From an uncultured Selenomonas sp. (GTDB lineage Bacteria > Bacillota > Negativicutes > Selenomonadales > Selenomonadaceae): DNA of 33,888 bases. Positions 8,129-14,683 of this stretch are shown here, in pieces (the first letter of the stretch is position 1; each line of letters begins with the position of its first letter). Position numbers and translations under genes: made by a program. The notes under the pieces were generated by a model. That model saw only the letters and a program-made list of their open reading frames with translations, made no database searches and had not been told where the DNA came from. Where the stretch lies: positions 1-33,888 of the forward strand of contig CAMVGU010000032.1 in the NCBI GenBank assembly GCA_947167105.1. Reading direction: 5' to 3'.

Positions 8129-8854
8129 TCAGAGCCCGTACAGTTGCTGCGCTTCCAATGCCTCATAGAGCGCCTTATAGATGTAGAAATCTGCCGGCTC
8201 TGTAATCTTCATGTTATTCTTCGTGCTCTGCAGCATGTGCATTGGACGCTTCTGGATTCCATAGAGATGTGCGGAATCAATGGTGCCATAACCTTCCTTT
8301 TGCGCAATCCCGTATGCCTCGTAAATCTCCTTGAAACGGAAGGATTGGGGAGCCTTCGCCACATAGAGATTATAACGGTTTGGAACGTCCGTGATATTCT
8401 TCCCATCTGGAGAAACTACCACGCTCTCCCTGGCCGGCTCGCAGGTAATAGCATTGCCATATTTCCTTACCGCGCTTATGTTCGCAGTGATGAGTTCTTC
8501 ATTGATGAGGGGACGCACCCCGTCATGTATCAGTACGATATCCTCATCAGCAGTCACGGGCCGCATGGCATCCAAGCCCCTGCAGATAGATGCATGCCCC
8601 GTATCTCCCCCCGGCACGATGCTGCGCACCTTCATGATGCCGAAACGCTTCAGCATGCCTTTGAGTTCATCAATCCAGTTCTTCAAGCAAACCACATCGA
8701 TTTCATCGATCTCCGGGTGGTACTCAAAATGCTCAAGCGTGTGGATGATGATAGGCTTGCCATACACCTGCAAAAACTGTTTTGGCAGCGAGCGCGAATT
8801 CATCCTGCGTCCAGCACCGCCTGCAAAAATCAGTACTTTGACCTTCTCTGCCAT
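8129..8854 (-). CDS. IspD/TarI-type cytidylyltransferase, probably making a CDP-alditol
   Basis: A 241-aa nucleotidyltransferase of the IspD/TarI family (CTP + sugar-alcohol phosphate to CDP-sugar alcohol). The N-terminal CTP site is FAGGAGRRM...LPKQF (10-27); PGGDTGHASI (81-90) and HDGVRP (110-115) follow, and KITEPADFYI is near 215-224. IspD (isoprenoid pathway) has the same fold. The insertion of KNWIDEL and the neighbouring TagB-like transferase favour a TarI-like ribitol-5-phosphate cytidylyltransferase or a related glycan role. No reductase (TarJ) is next to it. The ATG overlaps the TAA of the 64-aa gene by one base, and GGAGGAG lies five bases upstream. Confidence 0.75.
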   Translation of the reverse strand: MAEKVKVLIFAGGAGRRMNSRSLPKQFLQVYGKPIIIHTLEHFEYHPEIDEIDVVCLKNWIDELKGMLKRFGIMKVRSIVPGGDTGHASICRGLDAMRPVTADEDIVLIHDGVRPLINEELITANISAVRKYGNAITCEPARESVVVSPDGKNITDVPNRYNLYVAKAPQSFRFKEIYEAYGIAQKEGYGTIDSAHLYGIQKRPMHMLQSTKNNMKITEPADFYIYKALYEALEAQQLYGL

Positions 8855-9048
8855 TATTTCTCCTCCAACACCCGGCAGGCGGCAGCATAAACTCGCTGAC
8901 CGCTGCTTTCTGCTGCCGTCACTGCCTCAGCATGAGTGCCTGCGCCCTGCAGCAGCCCTATCATCTGCCTTAGCCCCAATTGATGGCTCTCTATGATACG
9001 ATCCGTCTTACCTTCTTGCCAGCGCTGCTCTGCTGCCCTATCCATCAT
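8854..9048 (-). CDS. small protein of unknown function in the glycan operon
   Basis: I do not recognise this 64-aa protein (MMDRAAEQRWQEG...). It is predicted helical and charged at both ends, with no signal peptide, membrane segment or cysteine pair. Reality is supported by context: its ATG overlaps the upstream TGA (ATGA at 9045-9048), its TAA overlaps the ATG of the cytidylyltransferase (TAATG), and its 3' end supplies that gene's GGAGGAG. It could be a helper of the enzymes on either side or only a translational coupler. The second codon is also ATG. Confidence 0.6.
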   Translation of the reverse strand: MMDRAAEQRWQEGKTDRIIESHQLGLRQMIGLLQGAGTHAEAVTAAESSGQRVYAAACRVLEEK

Positions 9049-11060
9049 TCTATCATCCCTTTGCTTTTCAGATAATCCAAGGTTGCCTGCGGCAAATAAC
9101 TTTTACATCTTTCCATATCACCTTCATGCAACCAGGCACGCACCTGCGTGGCATTGATTGGTTCACCGGCCTCAGCCAGCAGCCGCGGCAATTCGACAAG
9201 CTCCACCCCATAATCCGGCAGCATGAACTTCATTGCTTCATTATATTGGCGCGTCACTCCATCAAGAGGCTCCTCCCCCACAAAACGCATACTGATGCCC
9301 AGCGTTGGCGCAATAGCCTCGCCGAACAAACGCACATCCTTGGAAGGCAGCACTGCCTGCTCCTGCCGGCTGTCCTTTGTGAAATACTCGGCAAATGTCA
9401 GCGTCGAAATTATATAGCGCCCTGATGGCAGCACAGCCACATCCTTCATCCCCCTGCAGTTTGCCAGAACAATCGCATACCTGTCTGCAAAGGGGATAGC
9501 CGACCTGTCCTCCTCCACAACAAAGCAGTAGAGGTAATCGCAGCGTTTCCGTGCCTCCTCCATCAGGTACATATGCCCGAGCGTAAAGGGATTGGCATTC
9601 ATCACAATGGCACCGCAGATGCCCTCATGCCTGTACGCCTGCAGGTTCCGAAGGTATGCACGCAGTTGCGCGTTCCTCACTCCCCCAAGCCCCAGACGAG
9701 CTGATAGCGGCCTTACCAAAGCAGCCCCGCCGCCTGCCCCGGGATATACTTCCCGCACCAGTTTTTCTGCCAGGAACTCTGCCCAAGCTTTGTACCCCTC
9801 CAAATTAAGATGAGGGAGGAACGCCTCCCACCAGTATTTGCCCTGCCTGCGTGCAGATGTATCAAAGACATCCGCATTCGTGTAAACAAGCGGCAGCTTT
9901 TCACCCCGCCAGCGCAGCCGCTGCCCGAAAAGCACAACCATATCGCCCCGTCTGAGTGGTGTATGCAGCAAAAAATGCAGCACATTCACATCATTGAATA
10001 CCTGGTCATGAGAGCCCATTGCTCCGCAGTTTACCACACGCCAGTGCCTGCCGCCGGCAACCAGCAAACGCTGCAAGTGCGCCTCGATGGTTTCACCGAA
10101 ATAGGCACTGGCTCCCATGGCCACACACACGCCAAAGACATAGACCGTATGCTCGAAGTCCTGCAGAGGCTCTGTATCCTGCCTGCGCCCGCCTACAACG
10201 TGAAAACATTTGTCATCTGTGCTGTCAACAGGCGCCAGGTAGTCCTCCGTAAGCCCATGCCATGCTGCAGGCGGCGAGGCAGGCCCCCAACGCGGCAATG
10301 GTGCAAGGCGTTTCTCCAGGTCAGCGACAGGACTCATGATATCGCAATAGCAAAAGCCAATCCCATGCCGCTGCAGATGATGCCAGAGCGTCACTGCCAA
10401 GAGCTCTGCATACAGCAGCCGCCCCGATATCTTGGGCCCATCATGCTTCTGCCAGATATCTGCCCCATACAGCAGCAAGTCCCCTTCGCATCTGCTGCCA
10501 TCATAGACAGAAATATCCAGCAAAGACTGGAACCTCAAGCGAAAGCCAGCCAGTGCGCCGCTCTCGGAAGAAAGCAAAATCTTCCGCCTGTGACCAAAAT
10601 AAGCGCGTGCAGCCTCAATATCAATCAAATCCCAGTGCAATACCTGTTGAGCCAGAAGCTGGCTGCAGCTCATGCCCATTGGCCCGATTACACCGAAATT
10701 GATGGCACCGGCAGCACAAATATGCCCATCCTTCACAAAAGCCAGTTCTGTCCGCTTTTGCTGCCAGAGAGGCATCTCAGCGATAGCGCCTGCAAAGGCC
10801 AGTTTATCCTGCCTATCCACATCTGCATAAGGCAGGCTCAAATCCCTCAGGGTCAGACACCCGTCCTGCGGGAAAGTCTCCTCGAACTCCAGGATACCAA
10901 TGCCGCCAAGATATGCCCCGGCTTCATCCACAACAAAAACAGACATATGCCCGGCATCAAACAACTGTATCACTGCAGGAACGGAAAGCTCCCGCATTTC
11001 CAGCTCTGCCCAAGACTTCTGCACCAGGCACTGCCCGACCAGGCTCTCTCTCCTTGGCAT
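9045..11060 (-). CDS. multidomain fusion: CBS-like + SGNH-like + citrate-lyase-ligase-like nucleotidyltransferase
   Basis: A 671-aa protein with at least three parts. Residues about 10-110 resemble a CBS pair (FVVDEAGAYLGGI; LAFVKDGHICAAGAI). A stretch near 310-450 has an SGNH/GDSL-like layout: VYVFGVCVAMG where GDS is expected, VNCGAMG, and PHLNLEGYKAW as the last block. The usual GDS serine is not seen. Residues about 480-671 are a clear citrate-lyase-ligase C-terminal domain with NPFTLGH (HxGH-type nucleotide site), EEDRSAIPF and INATQVRAWL. The true substrate is unlikely to be citrate lyase, as no citCDEF genes are near. The start is ATG 11060, with GGAGGT five bases upstream; a longer ORF to 11294 would read through the palindromic element at 11114-11158 and into ugd, although its ATG at 11195 overlaps the ugd stop. 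Confidence 0.72.
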   Translation of the reverse strand: MPRRESLVGQCLVQKSWAELEMRELSVPAVIQLFDAGHMSVFVVDEAGAYLGGIGILEFEETFPQDGCLTLRDLSLPYADVDRQDKLAFAGAIAEMPLWQQKRTELAFVKDGHICAAGAINFGVIGPMGMSCSQLLAQQVLHWDLIDIEAARAYFGHRRKILLSSESGALAGFRLRFQSLLDISVYDGSRCEGDLLLYGADIWQKHDGPKISGRLLYAELLAVTLWHHLQRHGIGFCYCDIMSPVADLEKRLAPLPRWGPASPPAAWHGLTEDYLAPVDSTDDKCFHVVGGRRQDTEPLQDFEHTVYVFGVCVAMGASAYFGETIEAHLQRLLVAGGRHWRVVNCGAMGSHDQVFNDVNVLHFLLHTPLRRGDMVVLFGQRLRWRGEKLPLVYTNADVFDTSARRQGKYWWEAFLPHLNLEGYKAWAEFLAEKLVREVYPGAGGGAALVRPLSARLGLGGVRNAQLRAYLRNLQAYRHEGICGAIVMNANPFTLGHMYLMEEARKRCDYLYCFVVEEDRSAIPFADRYAIVLANCRGMKDVAVLPSGRYIISTLTFAEYFTKDSRQEQAVLPSKDVRLFGEAIAPTLGISMRFVGEEPLDGVTRQYNEAMKFMLPDYGVELVELPRLLAEAGEPINATQVRAWLHEGDMERCKSYLPQATLDYLKSKGMIE

Positions 11061-11113
11061 AAGCACCTCCGCTCCTGCTATACTGACGAACATCAGACTA
11101 TGCCCAATTACAT

Positions 11114-11158
11114 GTCCGCCCCCTTGGGGGCGGGGAACCGCGTAAGCGGTGGTGGGGG
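11114..11158. repeat. GC-rich palindromic element, intergenic copy
   Basis: Two adjacent hairpins: CCGCCCCC-TT-GGGGGCGG (11116-11133) and ACCGC-GTAA-GCGGT (11137-11150), followed by GGTGGGGG. Forty-three of 45 bases match the reverse complement of 32071-32115, inside a glycosyltransferase gene. Here it lies between ugd and the fusion protein. Confidence 0.88.
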
Positions 11159-11194
11159 CAGACGGCATATTCTGTGGTTCGTGAATATATACCA

Positions 11195-12466
11195 TCAATT
11201 CTCGTGGAAAATATCCTTTGTATAGACCTTTTCCCGCCAAGGCTCCAGCTCCGCAGCATAACGGTTCGCTACAATAACCGCGCTCTCCTCGCAAAAGCTC
11301 TGCAGGTCATTAACCACACGGCTGCCGAAAAATGTGGAACCGTCTTCCAGCCCCGGCTCGTAGACAATACAGATCTCGCCCCTGGCCTTTACCCGCTTCA
11401 TAATGCCCTGTACTGAGGATTGGCGGAAATTATCCGAACTCGTCTTCATCGTCAGACGGTAGATACCAATAGTCACAGGTTTCTCACTGCCCGCCCGGCA
11501 GCCCGCCCTCTCCGCACATCCATAGGCCCCGGCCCTTTGCAGCACCCGGTCTGCGATATAGTCCTTACGTGTGCGGTTCGACTCCACCACGGCCCTTATC
11601 AGCTCCTCCGGAACATAGCGGTAATTGGCCAGGAGCTGCTTTGAATCCTTCGGCAAACAGTAGCCGCCGTAGCCGAAGGACGGATTATTATAGCCCTCAC
11701 CGATACGCGAGTCCAGGCACACGCCTTCGATAATTGCCTGTGTGGACAGCCCCTTTGTCTCCGCATAGGTATCCAGCTCATTGAAATACGCAACCCGCAA
11801 AGCCAGGTACGTATTCGAGAAAAGCTTCACAGCCTCTGCCTCAGTGGTGCCCATGAACAGCACCGGCGGCTCTCCTTCGCCCTCCGCGCTGCCCTGAGCC
11901 CCTTCTTTCATCAGACGGGCAAAAACACGAGCCGCCTGCTCCGTCGCCTCGTCCTCAACCTCCCGCCCCACAATAATACGGGAGGGATAGAGACAGTCAT
12001 GGAGCGCCCTGGACTCGCGCAGGAACTCCGGGCTGAAAAACAGCCTCGCCCCAGGATAGCGCCGCCGCGCCCCCTCCGTGTATCCCACCGGTACCGTAGA
12101 CTTCACCACCAACGCTGCCTCGGGATTCACCCTCTGTGCCAGCTCAATCACAGCCTCCACTGCCGACACATCGAAAGCATTCGTATGCGTATCGTAATTC
12201 GTCGGCACCGCTATGACGATAATATCTGCTTCCCGGTACGCCTCCGCCGCATTCACCGTCGCAGTCAGGCGTAGTTCCTTATCCGCCAGATACGCCTCGA
12301 TATCCCGGTCACGAATTGGCGAACGCCGCTCATTCACCAGCCGCACCCGCTCCTTCAGCACATCCACCGCCACCACCTCATGCCGCTCGGAAAGCAGCAC
12401 CGCCACGGATAGACCCACATAGCCAATGCCAGCCACAGCTATCCGTAAATCTTCAAAATTTCGCAT
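11195..12466 (-). CDS. ugd: UDP-glucose 6-dehydrogenase
   Basis: A 423-aa enzyme that oxidises UDP-glucose twice with NAD+ to UDP-glucuronate. The Rossmann motif is GIGYVGLS (13-20), VAVD is near 32-35, and the catalytic cysteine is C270 in [15 protein letters not shown]. The C-terminal domain includes [19 protein letters not shown]. Length is normal for the shorter Ugd/TuaD group. GGAG lies seven bases before the ATG. It starts one base after the stop of the XRE regulator, so the two are co-transcribed. A second, degraded ugd lies at 18934-19436. UDP-glucuronate probably feeds the surface glycan. Confidence 0.93.
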   Translation of the reverse strand: MRNFEDLRIAVAGIGYVGLSVAVLLSERHEVVAVDVLKERVRLVNERRSPIRDRDIEAYLADKELRLTATVNAAEAYREADIIVIAVPTNYDTHTNAFDVSAVEAVIELAQRVNPEAALVVKSTVPVGYTEGARRRYPGARLFFSPEFLRESRALHDCLYPSRIIVGREVEDEATEQAARVFARLMKEGAQGSAEGEGEPPVLFMGTTEAEAVKLFSNTYLALRVAYFNELDTYAETKGLSTQAIIEGVCLDSRIGEGYNNPSFGYGGYCLPKDSKQLLANYRYVPEELIRAVVESNRTRKDYIADRVLQRAGAYGCAERAGCRAGSEKPVTIGIYRLTMKTSSDNFRQSSVQGIMKRVKARGEICIVYEPGLEDGSTFFGSRVVNDLQSFCEESAVIVANRYAAELEPWREKVYTKDIFHEN

Positions 12467-12467
12467 G

Positions 12468-12818
12468 TCATGCTCCTTCGTGAGATTGAAAATGCTTAGC
12501 TATCGCCAGCAGATCTTCCTTGTGTTCGTTGTTGAGACGGTGATATGTTTTCAGGAGCTCCAGTTCATCCCGGCACAGATCCGTCTCCGACTGAGGCCTG
12601 TCATCTCCCAGCAGCCAAGCAAGAGTAACATTCTCAGAGCAGGCTATGCGGACAAAACCGTCAGCATCCGGCTGCCCCGTGCCCCTTAGCCAGCCTAACA
12701 AAGAATTCCTGGTGACACCAAAACGCTCAGAAAATTCCGTCTGTGTAAGTCTGCGATCCCTGGCCTTAGCCTGTTTCCAAAGGTCGTTTATACGCTCTTG
12801 GAATCTAGTCTTCTTCAT
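12468..12818 (-). CDS. XRE-type helix-turn-helix regulator
   Basis: A 116-aa DNA-binding protein. Residues about 23-75 form the XRE helix-turn-helix ([22 protein letters not shown]), and [11 protein letters not shown] resembles the end of the Cro/C1 fold. The C-terminal 40 residues are helical and may dimerise. It is directly followed by ugd (one base apart), so it probably controls its own glycan operon. No good Shine-Dalgarno lies next to the ATG; the nearest purine run is about 16 bases away. An inverted repeat at 12867-12898 upstream could be an operator. Confidence 0.85.
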   Translation of the reverse strand: MKKTRFQERINDLWKQAKARDRRLTQTEFSERFGVTRNSLLGWLRGTGQPDADGFVRIACSENVTLAWLLGDDRPQSETDLCRDELELLKTYHRLNNEHKEDLLAIAKHFQSHEGA

Positions 12819-12833
12819 CGTATTTTATCAATA

Positions 12834-12851
12834 CCCCCTTCATCACCTATT
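12834..12851. repeat. 18-bp direct repeat, left copy
   Basis: CCCCCTTCATCACCTATT is repeated exactly at 14095-14112. The two copies bound a 1.24-kb segment containing the rpn gene and the hddA stub. Confidence 0.85.
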
Positions 12852-12866
12852 ACCCCTGACTGGCGC

Positions 12867-12898
12867 AAGATTTTCCTCGTTGCCAAGAGAAAAATCTT
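12867..12898. promoter_or_regulatory. imperfect 12-bp inverted repeat upstream of the XRE regulator
   Basis: AAGATTTTCCTC (12867-12878) and GAGAAAAATCTT (12887-12898) pair with one mismatch around an 8-base loop. It lies about 50-80 bases upstream of the regulator's ATG. It could be an operator or a leader hairpin; no terminal T-tract makes it an obvious terminator. Confidence 0.35.
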
Positions 12899-12969
12899 CC
12901 TTGTAAAGCAAATACCAGACAACTATCCTAAATTTATTCTTAGCCTGGATGAGCTTCCCATGGAAGAAG

Positions 12970-13071
12970 ATGGTAGACAACACACAGCCACCGCGTTCCC
13001 GATAAAACTCCGCCATATCGCTCCCACCGCCAACGAAGCTGACACGAAAAGGAGTCTTTGGTAATAACCAA
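12970..13071 (-). pseudogene. 5' stub of a heptose 7-phosphate kinase gene (hddA-like)
   Basis: Read on the minus strand from the TTG at 13071, after one inserted base in the fourth or fifth codon, the DNA encodes TPFRVSFVGGGSDMAEFY and then GGCVLSTI. This matches the N-terminus of the intact HddA at 17942-18937 (TPFRISFAGGGSDLPSFY, then EGCVLSTS). A GGGGAGG ribosome site lies about 7 bases upstream, as in the intact gene. Homology ends near 12970 and about 290 residues are missing. It is a frameshifted, truncated remnant of a second hddA copy. Confidence 0.78.
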
Positions 13072-13085
13072 TATTTATCCTCCCC

Positions 13086-13114
13086 TTGAATTGCTTTGCA
13101 CCATTTGCTAAAAT
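13086..13114 (+). promoter_or_regulatory. likely promoter of the rpn gene
   Basis: TTGAAT (13086-13091), a 17-base spacer and TAAAAT (13109-13114), about 50 bases upstream of the start at 13163. Confidence 0.6.
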
Positions 13115-13162
13115 ATAGTCAGAAAAAATAAACATCAGAATATCGCTAAAAGGAGCACTGCC

Positions 13163-14083
13163 TTGAAAACACCTACAGATACAGCTACAATCTCCACGGC
13201 AACCCTGAACCAGCCCCTCGCCAGTTATCTGAAGCCATGGGAAGAACTCACCATTGCGGACGACTACATGTTCAAGCTGGTCATGAGCCACATGCACATC
13301 TGCAAGCATCTGCTGGAAATGATCCTACACGTCAAAATCCGCAAACTCATGGAGCCAACCACCGAAAAGGCCATGAAGGTCGGCTACGAAAGCAAGGGCA
13401 TACGGCTCGATGTCTACGTGGAGGACGATGACAACACCGTCTACGATGTAGAGATGCAGGTTCGCCGCTACCCGGAGGCAACCCTCGGACGGCGGACTCG
13501 CTACTACCAATCAATAATTGACTTCGGTGCCTTGCAAGTCGGTGTCGAATACCATAAGCTGAAGAAATCCATTATCATCTTTATCTGCCCCTTTACCATA
13601 TTTGACGGCAAGCACCACATATATACCTTCAAAAACACCTGCCAGGAGGACAAGACTATACTGCTTGACGATGGTGCTTTAAGAATCTTCCTCAGCACCA
13701 AGGGAACCCTTGATGATGTATCCCCGGAAGTAAAAAACTTCCTGGCCTTTGTAGACGGCCTGCCGGTACAAGACGCTTGGGTAGATGAAATCCGCGACCT
13801 AATGGCCAGACTGAAAGCTACTGAAAAGGAGAAGGTGAGCTACATGACCTACCAGATGAAAATCGCCGAAGAACGTGAAGAAGCCAGAGCCGAGGGCAGA
13901 GCCGAAGGTAGAGCCGAAGGTAGAGCCGAAGGCGAGGCTAAGGAGCGCAAGGATGGAATCAAGGCTTTGATTGCCGCAGCCAAGAACTTCGCCGTCAGCC
14001 CGGCACAAACTGCCGAACAACTGATGATGCAATACTCCCTCACCAAGGAGGAAGCACAAGCCGCTGTCCAGGCCAATTGGTAA
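13163..14083 (+). CDS. Rpn-family recombination-promoting nuclease / PD-(D/E)XK transposase-like protein
   Basis: A 306-aa member of the Rpn/PDDEXK_2 family (often annotated as putative transposase; Rpn proteins of E. coli are DNA endonucleases that raise RecA-independent recombination). The N-terminal half has the nuclease core: ADDYMFKLVM (32-41), then D83 (GIRLDVYV) and E97-x-Q99 (YDVEMQVRR). A coiled region has AEGR tandem repeats (about 241-257), and a helical tail follows. The start is TTG 13163 with AGGAG at 13151-13155. It is the only plus-strand gene in the glycan block and lies in a segment bounded by an 18-bp direct repeat, beside an hddA stub, so it probably arrived by insertion or recombination. 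It converges with gmhA (24 bases between stops). Confidence 0.88.
   Translation: MKTPTDTATISTATLNQPLASYLKPWEELTIADDYMFKLVMSHMHICKHLLEMILHVKIRKLMEPTTEKAMKVGYESKGIRLDVYVEDDDNTVYDVEMQVRRYPEATLGRRTRYYQSIIDFGALQVGVEYHKLKKSIIIFICPFTIFDGKHHIYTFKNTCQEDKTILLDDGALRIFLSTKGTLDDVSPEVKNFLAFVDGLPVQDAWVDEIRDLMARLKATEKEKVSYMTYQMKIAEEREEARAEGRAEGRAEGRAEGEAKERKDGIKALIAAAKNFAVSPAQTAEQLMMQYSLTKEEAQAAVQANW
13886..13933 (+). repeat. four tandem 12-bp units inside rpn
   Basis: AGAGCCGAAGGT-type units repeat four times in frame (AEGR repeats). Copy number changes would lengthen or shorten the linker by four residues without a frameshift. Confidence 0.85.
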
Positions 14084-14094
14084 ATTCAAAACTG

Positions 14095-14112
14095 CCCCCT
14101 TCATCACCTATT
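14095..14112. repeat. 18-bp direct repeat, right copy
   Basis: It is identical to 12834-12851. This copy contains the stop codon and part of the last codon of gmhA. Confidence 0.85.
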
Positions 14113-14683
14113 CCATTTCTTCCGACAGCACCCACATCATCATATGGTCAAGCGCCATATGCATATCCTCGACAATCTGCATATTATCCACAGCCACATG
14201 TATATTATGCTTCGCCAGCCGCTTCAGCCTGCCGCCGTCATACCCCGTCAACGCCACTGTGATACCGCCATGCTGATTCGCATAGTCCAGTGCCCGCACC
14301 ACGTTTTCCGAATTGCCGCTGCCGGAGATGCCAATGACCACATCCCCTTTTTGAATACGTCCCTGCAGGGGAACTACAAATACATCTTCGTAGCTGATGT
14401 CATTGGCAATGGCCATCATAGTCGGCACATTGTCATTCAGGCAGACAAAGTCATATTTCTTTTCCTGCTCCAGGCTTATACCTTTGTTGAAATCGCAGAC
14501 AAAATGAGAAGCCGTGGCACCGCTGCCACCATTGCCACAGATATAGATGCGCTTTCCCTGCAGCCTTGCTTCTTCCAGCACATTCATAAGTTCATTGATA
14601 TCGTCCAACGCCAAGGCATCATAAGCTGCACGCTCAGCCTCCATATATTTTTTCAAAGCATTCCTGTAGTCTTTTTTACTCAT
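14108..14683 (-). CDS. gmhA: sedoheptulose-7-phosphate isomerase (phosphoheptose isomerase, SIS domain)
   Basis: A 191-aa SIS-domain protein converting sedoheptulose 7-phosphate to D-glycero-D-manno-heptose 7-phosphate. The phosphosugar site is CGNGGSGATASHF (49-61), with GISGSGNSENVV (118-129) as the second SIS motif. E172 and H180 (VEDMHMALDH) match the catalytic pair of GmhA. The ATG overlaps the TGA of the hddC-gmhB fusion (ATGA at 14680-14683), and GGAGG lies seven bases upstream. It is the last gene of the heptose unit. Confidence 0.9.
   Translation of the reverse strand: MSKKDYRNALKKYMEAERAAYDALALDDINELMNVLEEARLQGKRIYICGNGGSGATASHFVCDFNKGISLEQEKKYDFVCLNDNVPTMMAIANDISYEDVFVVPLQGRIQKGDVVIGISGSGNSENVVRALDYANQHGGITVALTGYDGGRLKRLAKHNIHVAVDNMQIVEDMHMALDHMMMWVLSEEME

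Larger units (their letters stand above)
12819..13162. other. gene-poor stretch between the XRE regulator and the rpn gene
   Basis: This 344-base stretch has no intact gene. It holds one copy of an 18-bp direct repeat (12834-12851), an imperfect inverted repeat (12867-12898), a minus-strand stub of a GHMP kinase gene (12970-13071) and the promoter of the plus-strand rpn gene (13086-13114). The rest shows nothing I recognise. Confidence 0.7.

Noticed and set aside
8114..8890. 258-codon open frame on the plus strand
   Set aside because: It is antisense to the cytidylyltransferase, which has complete family motifs.
9810..11225. 471-codon open frame on the plus strand
   Set aside because: It is antisense to the fusion protein, has no ribosome site, and its translation shows no domain; the minus-strand frame carries clear motifs and tight gene overlaps.
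11061..11294. N-terminal extension of the fusion protein
   Set aside because: It would pass through the palindromic element and into ugd; ATG 11060 has GGAGGT. The ATG at 11195, overlapping the ugd stop, cannot be fully excluded.
12923..13309. 128-codon minus-strand open frame across the rpn start
   Set aside because: It is not in the frame of the hddA stub and mostly mirrors rpn; no motif.
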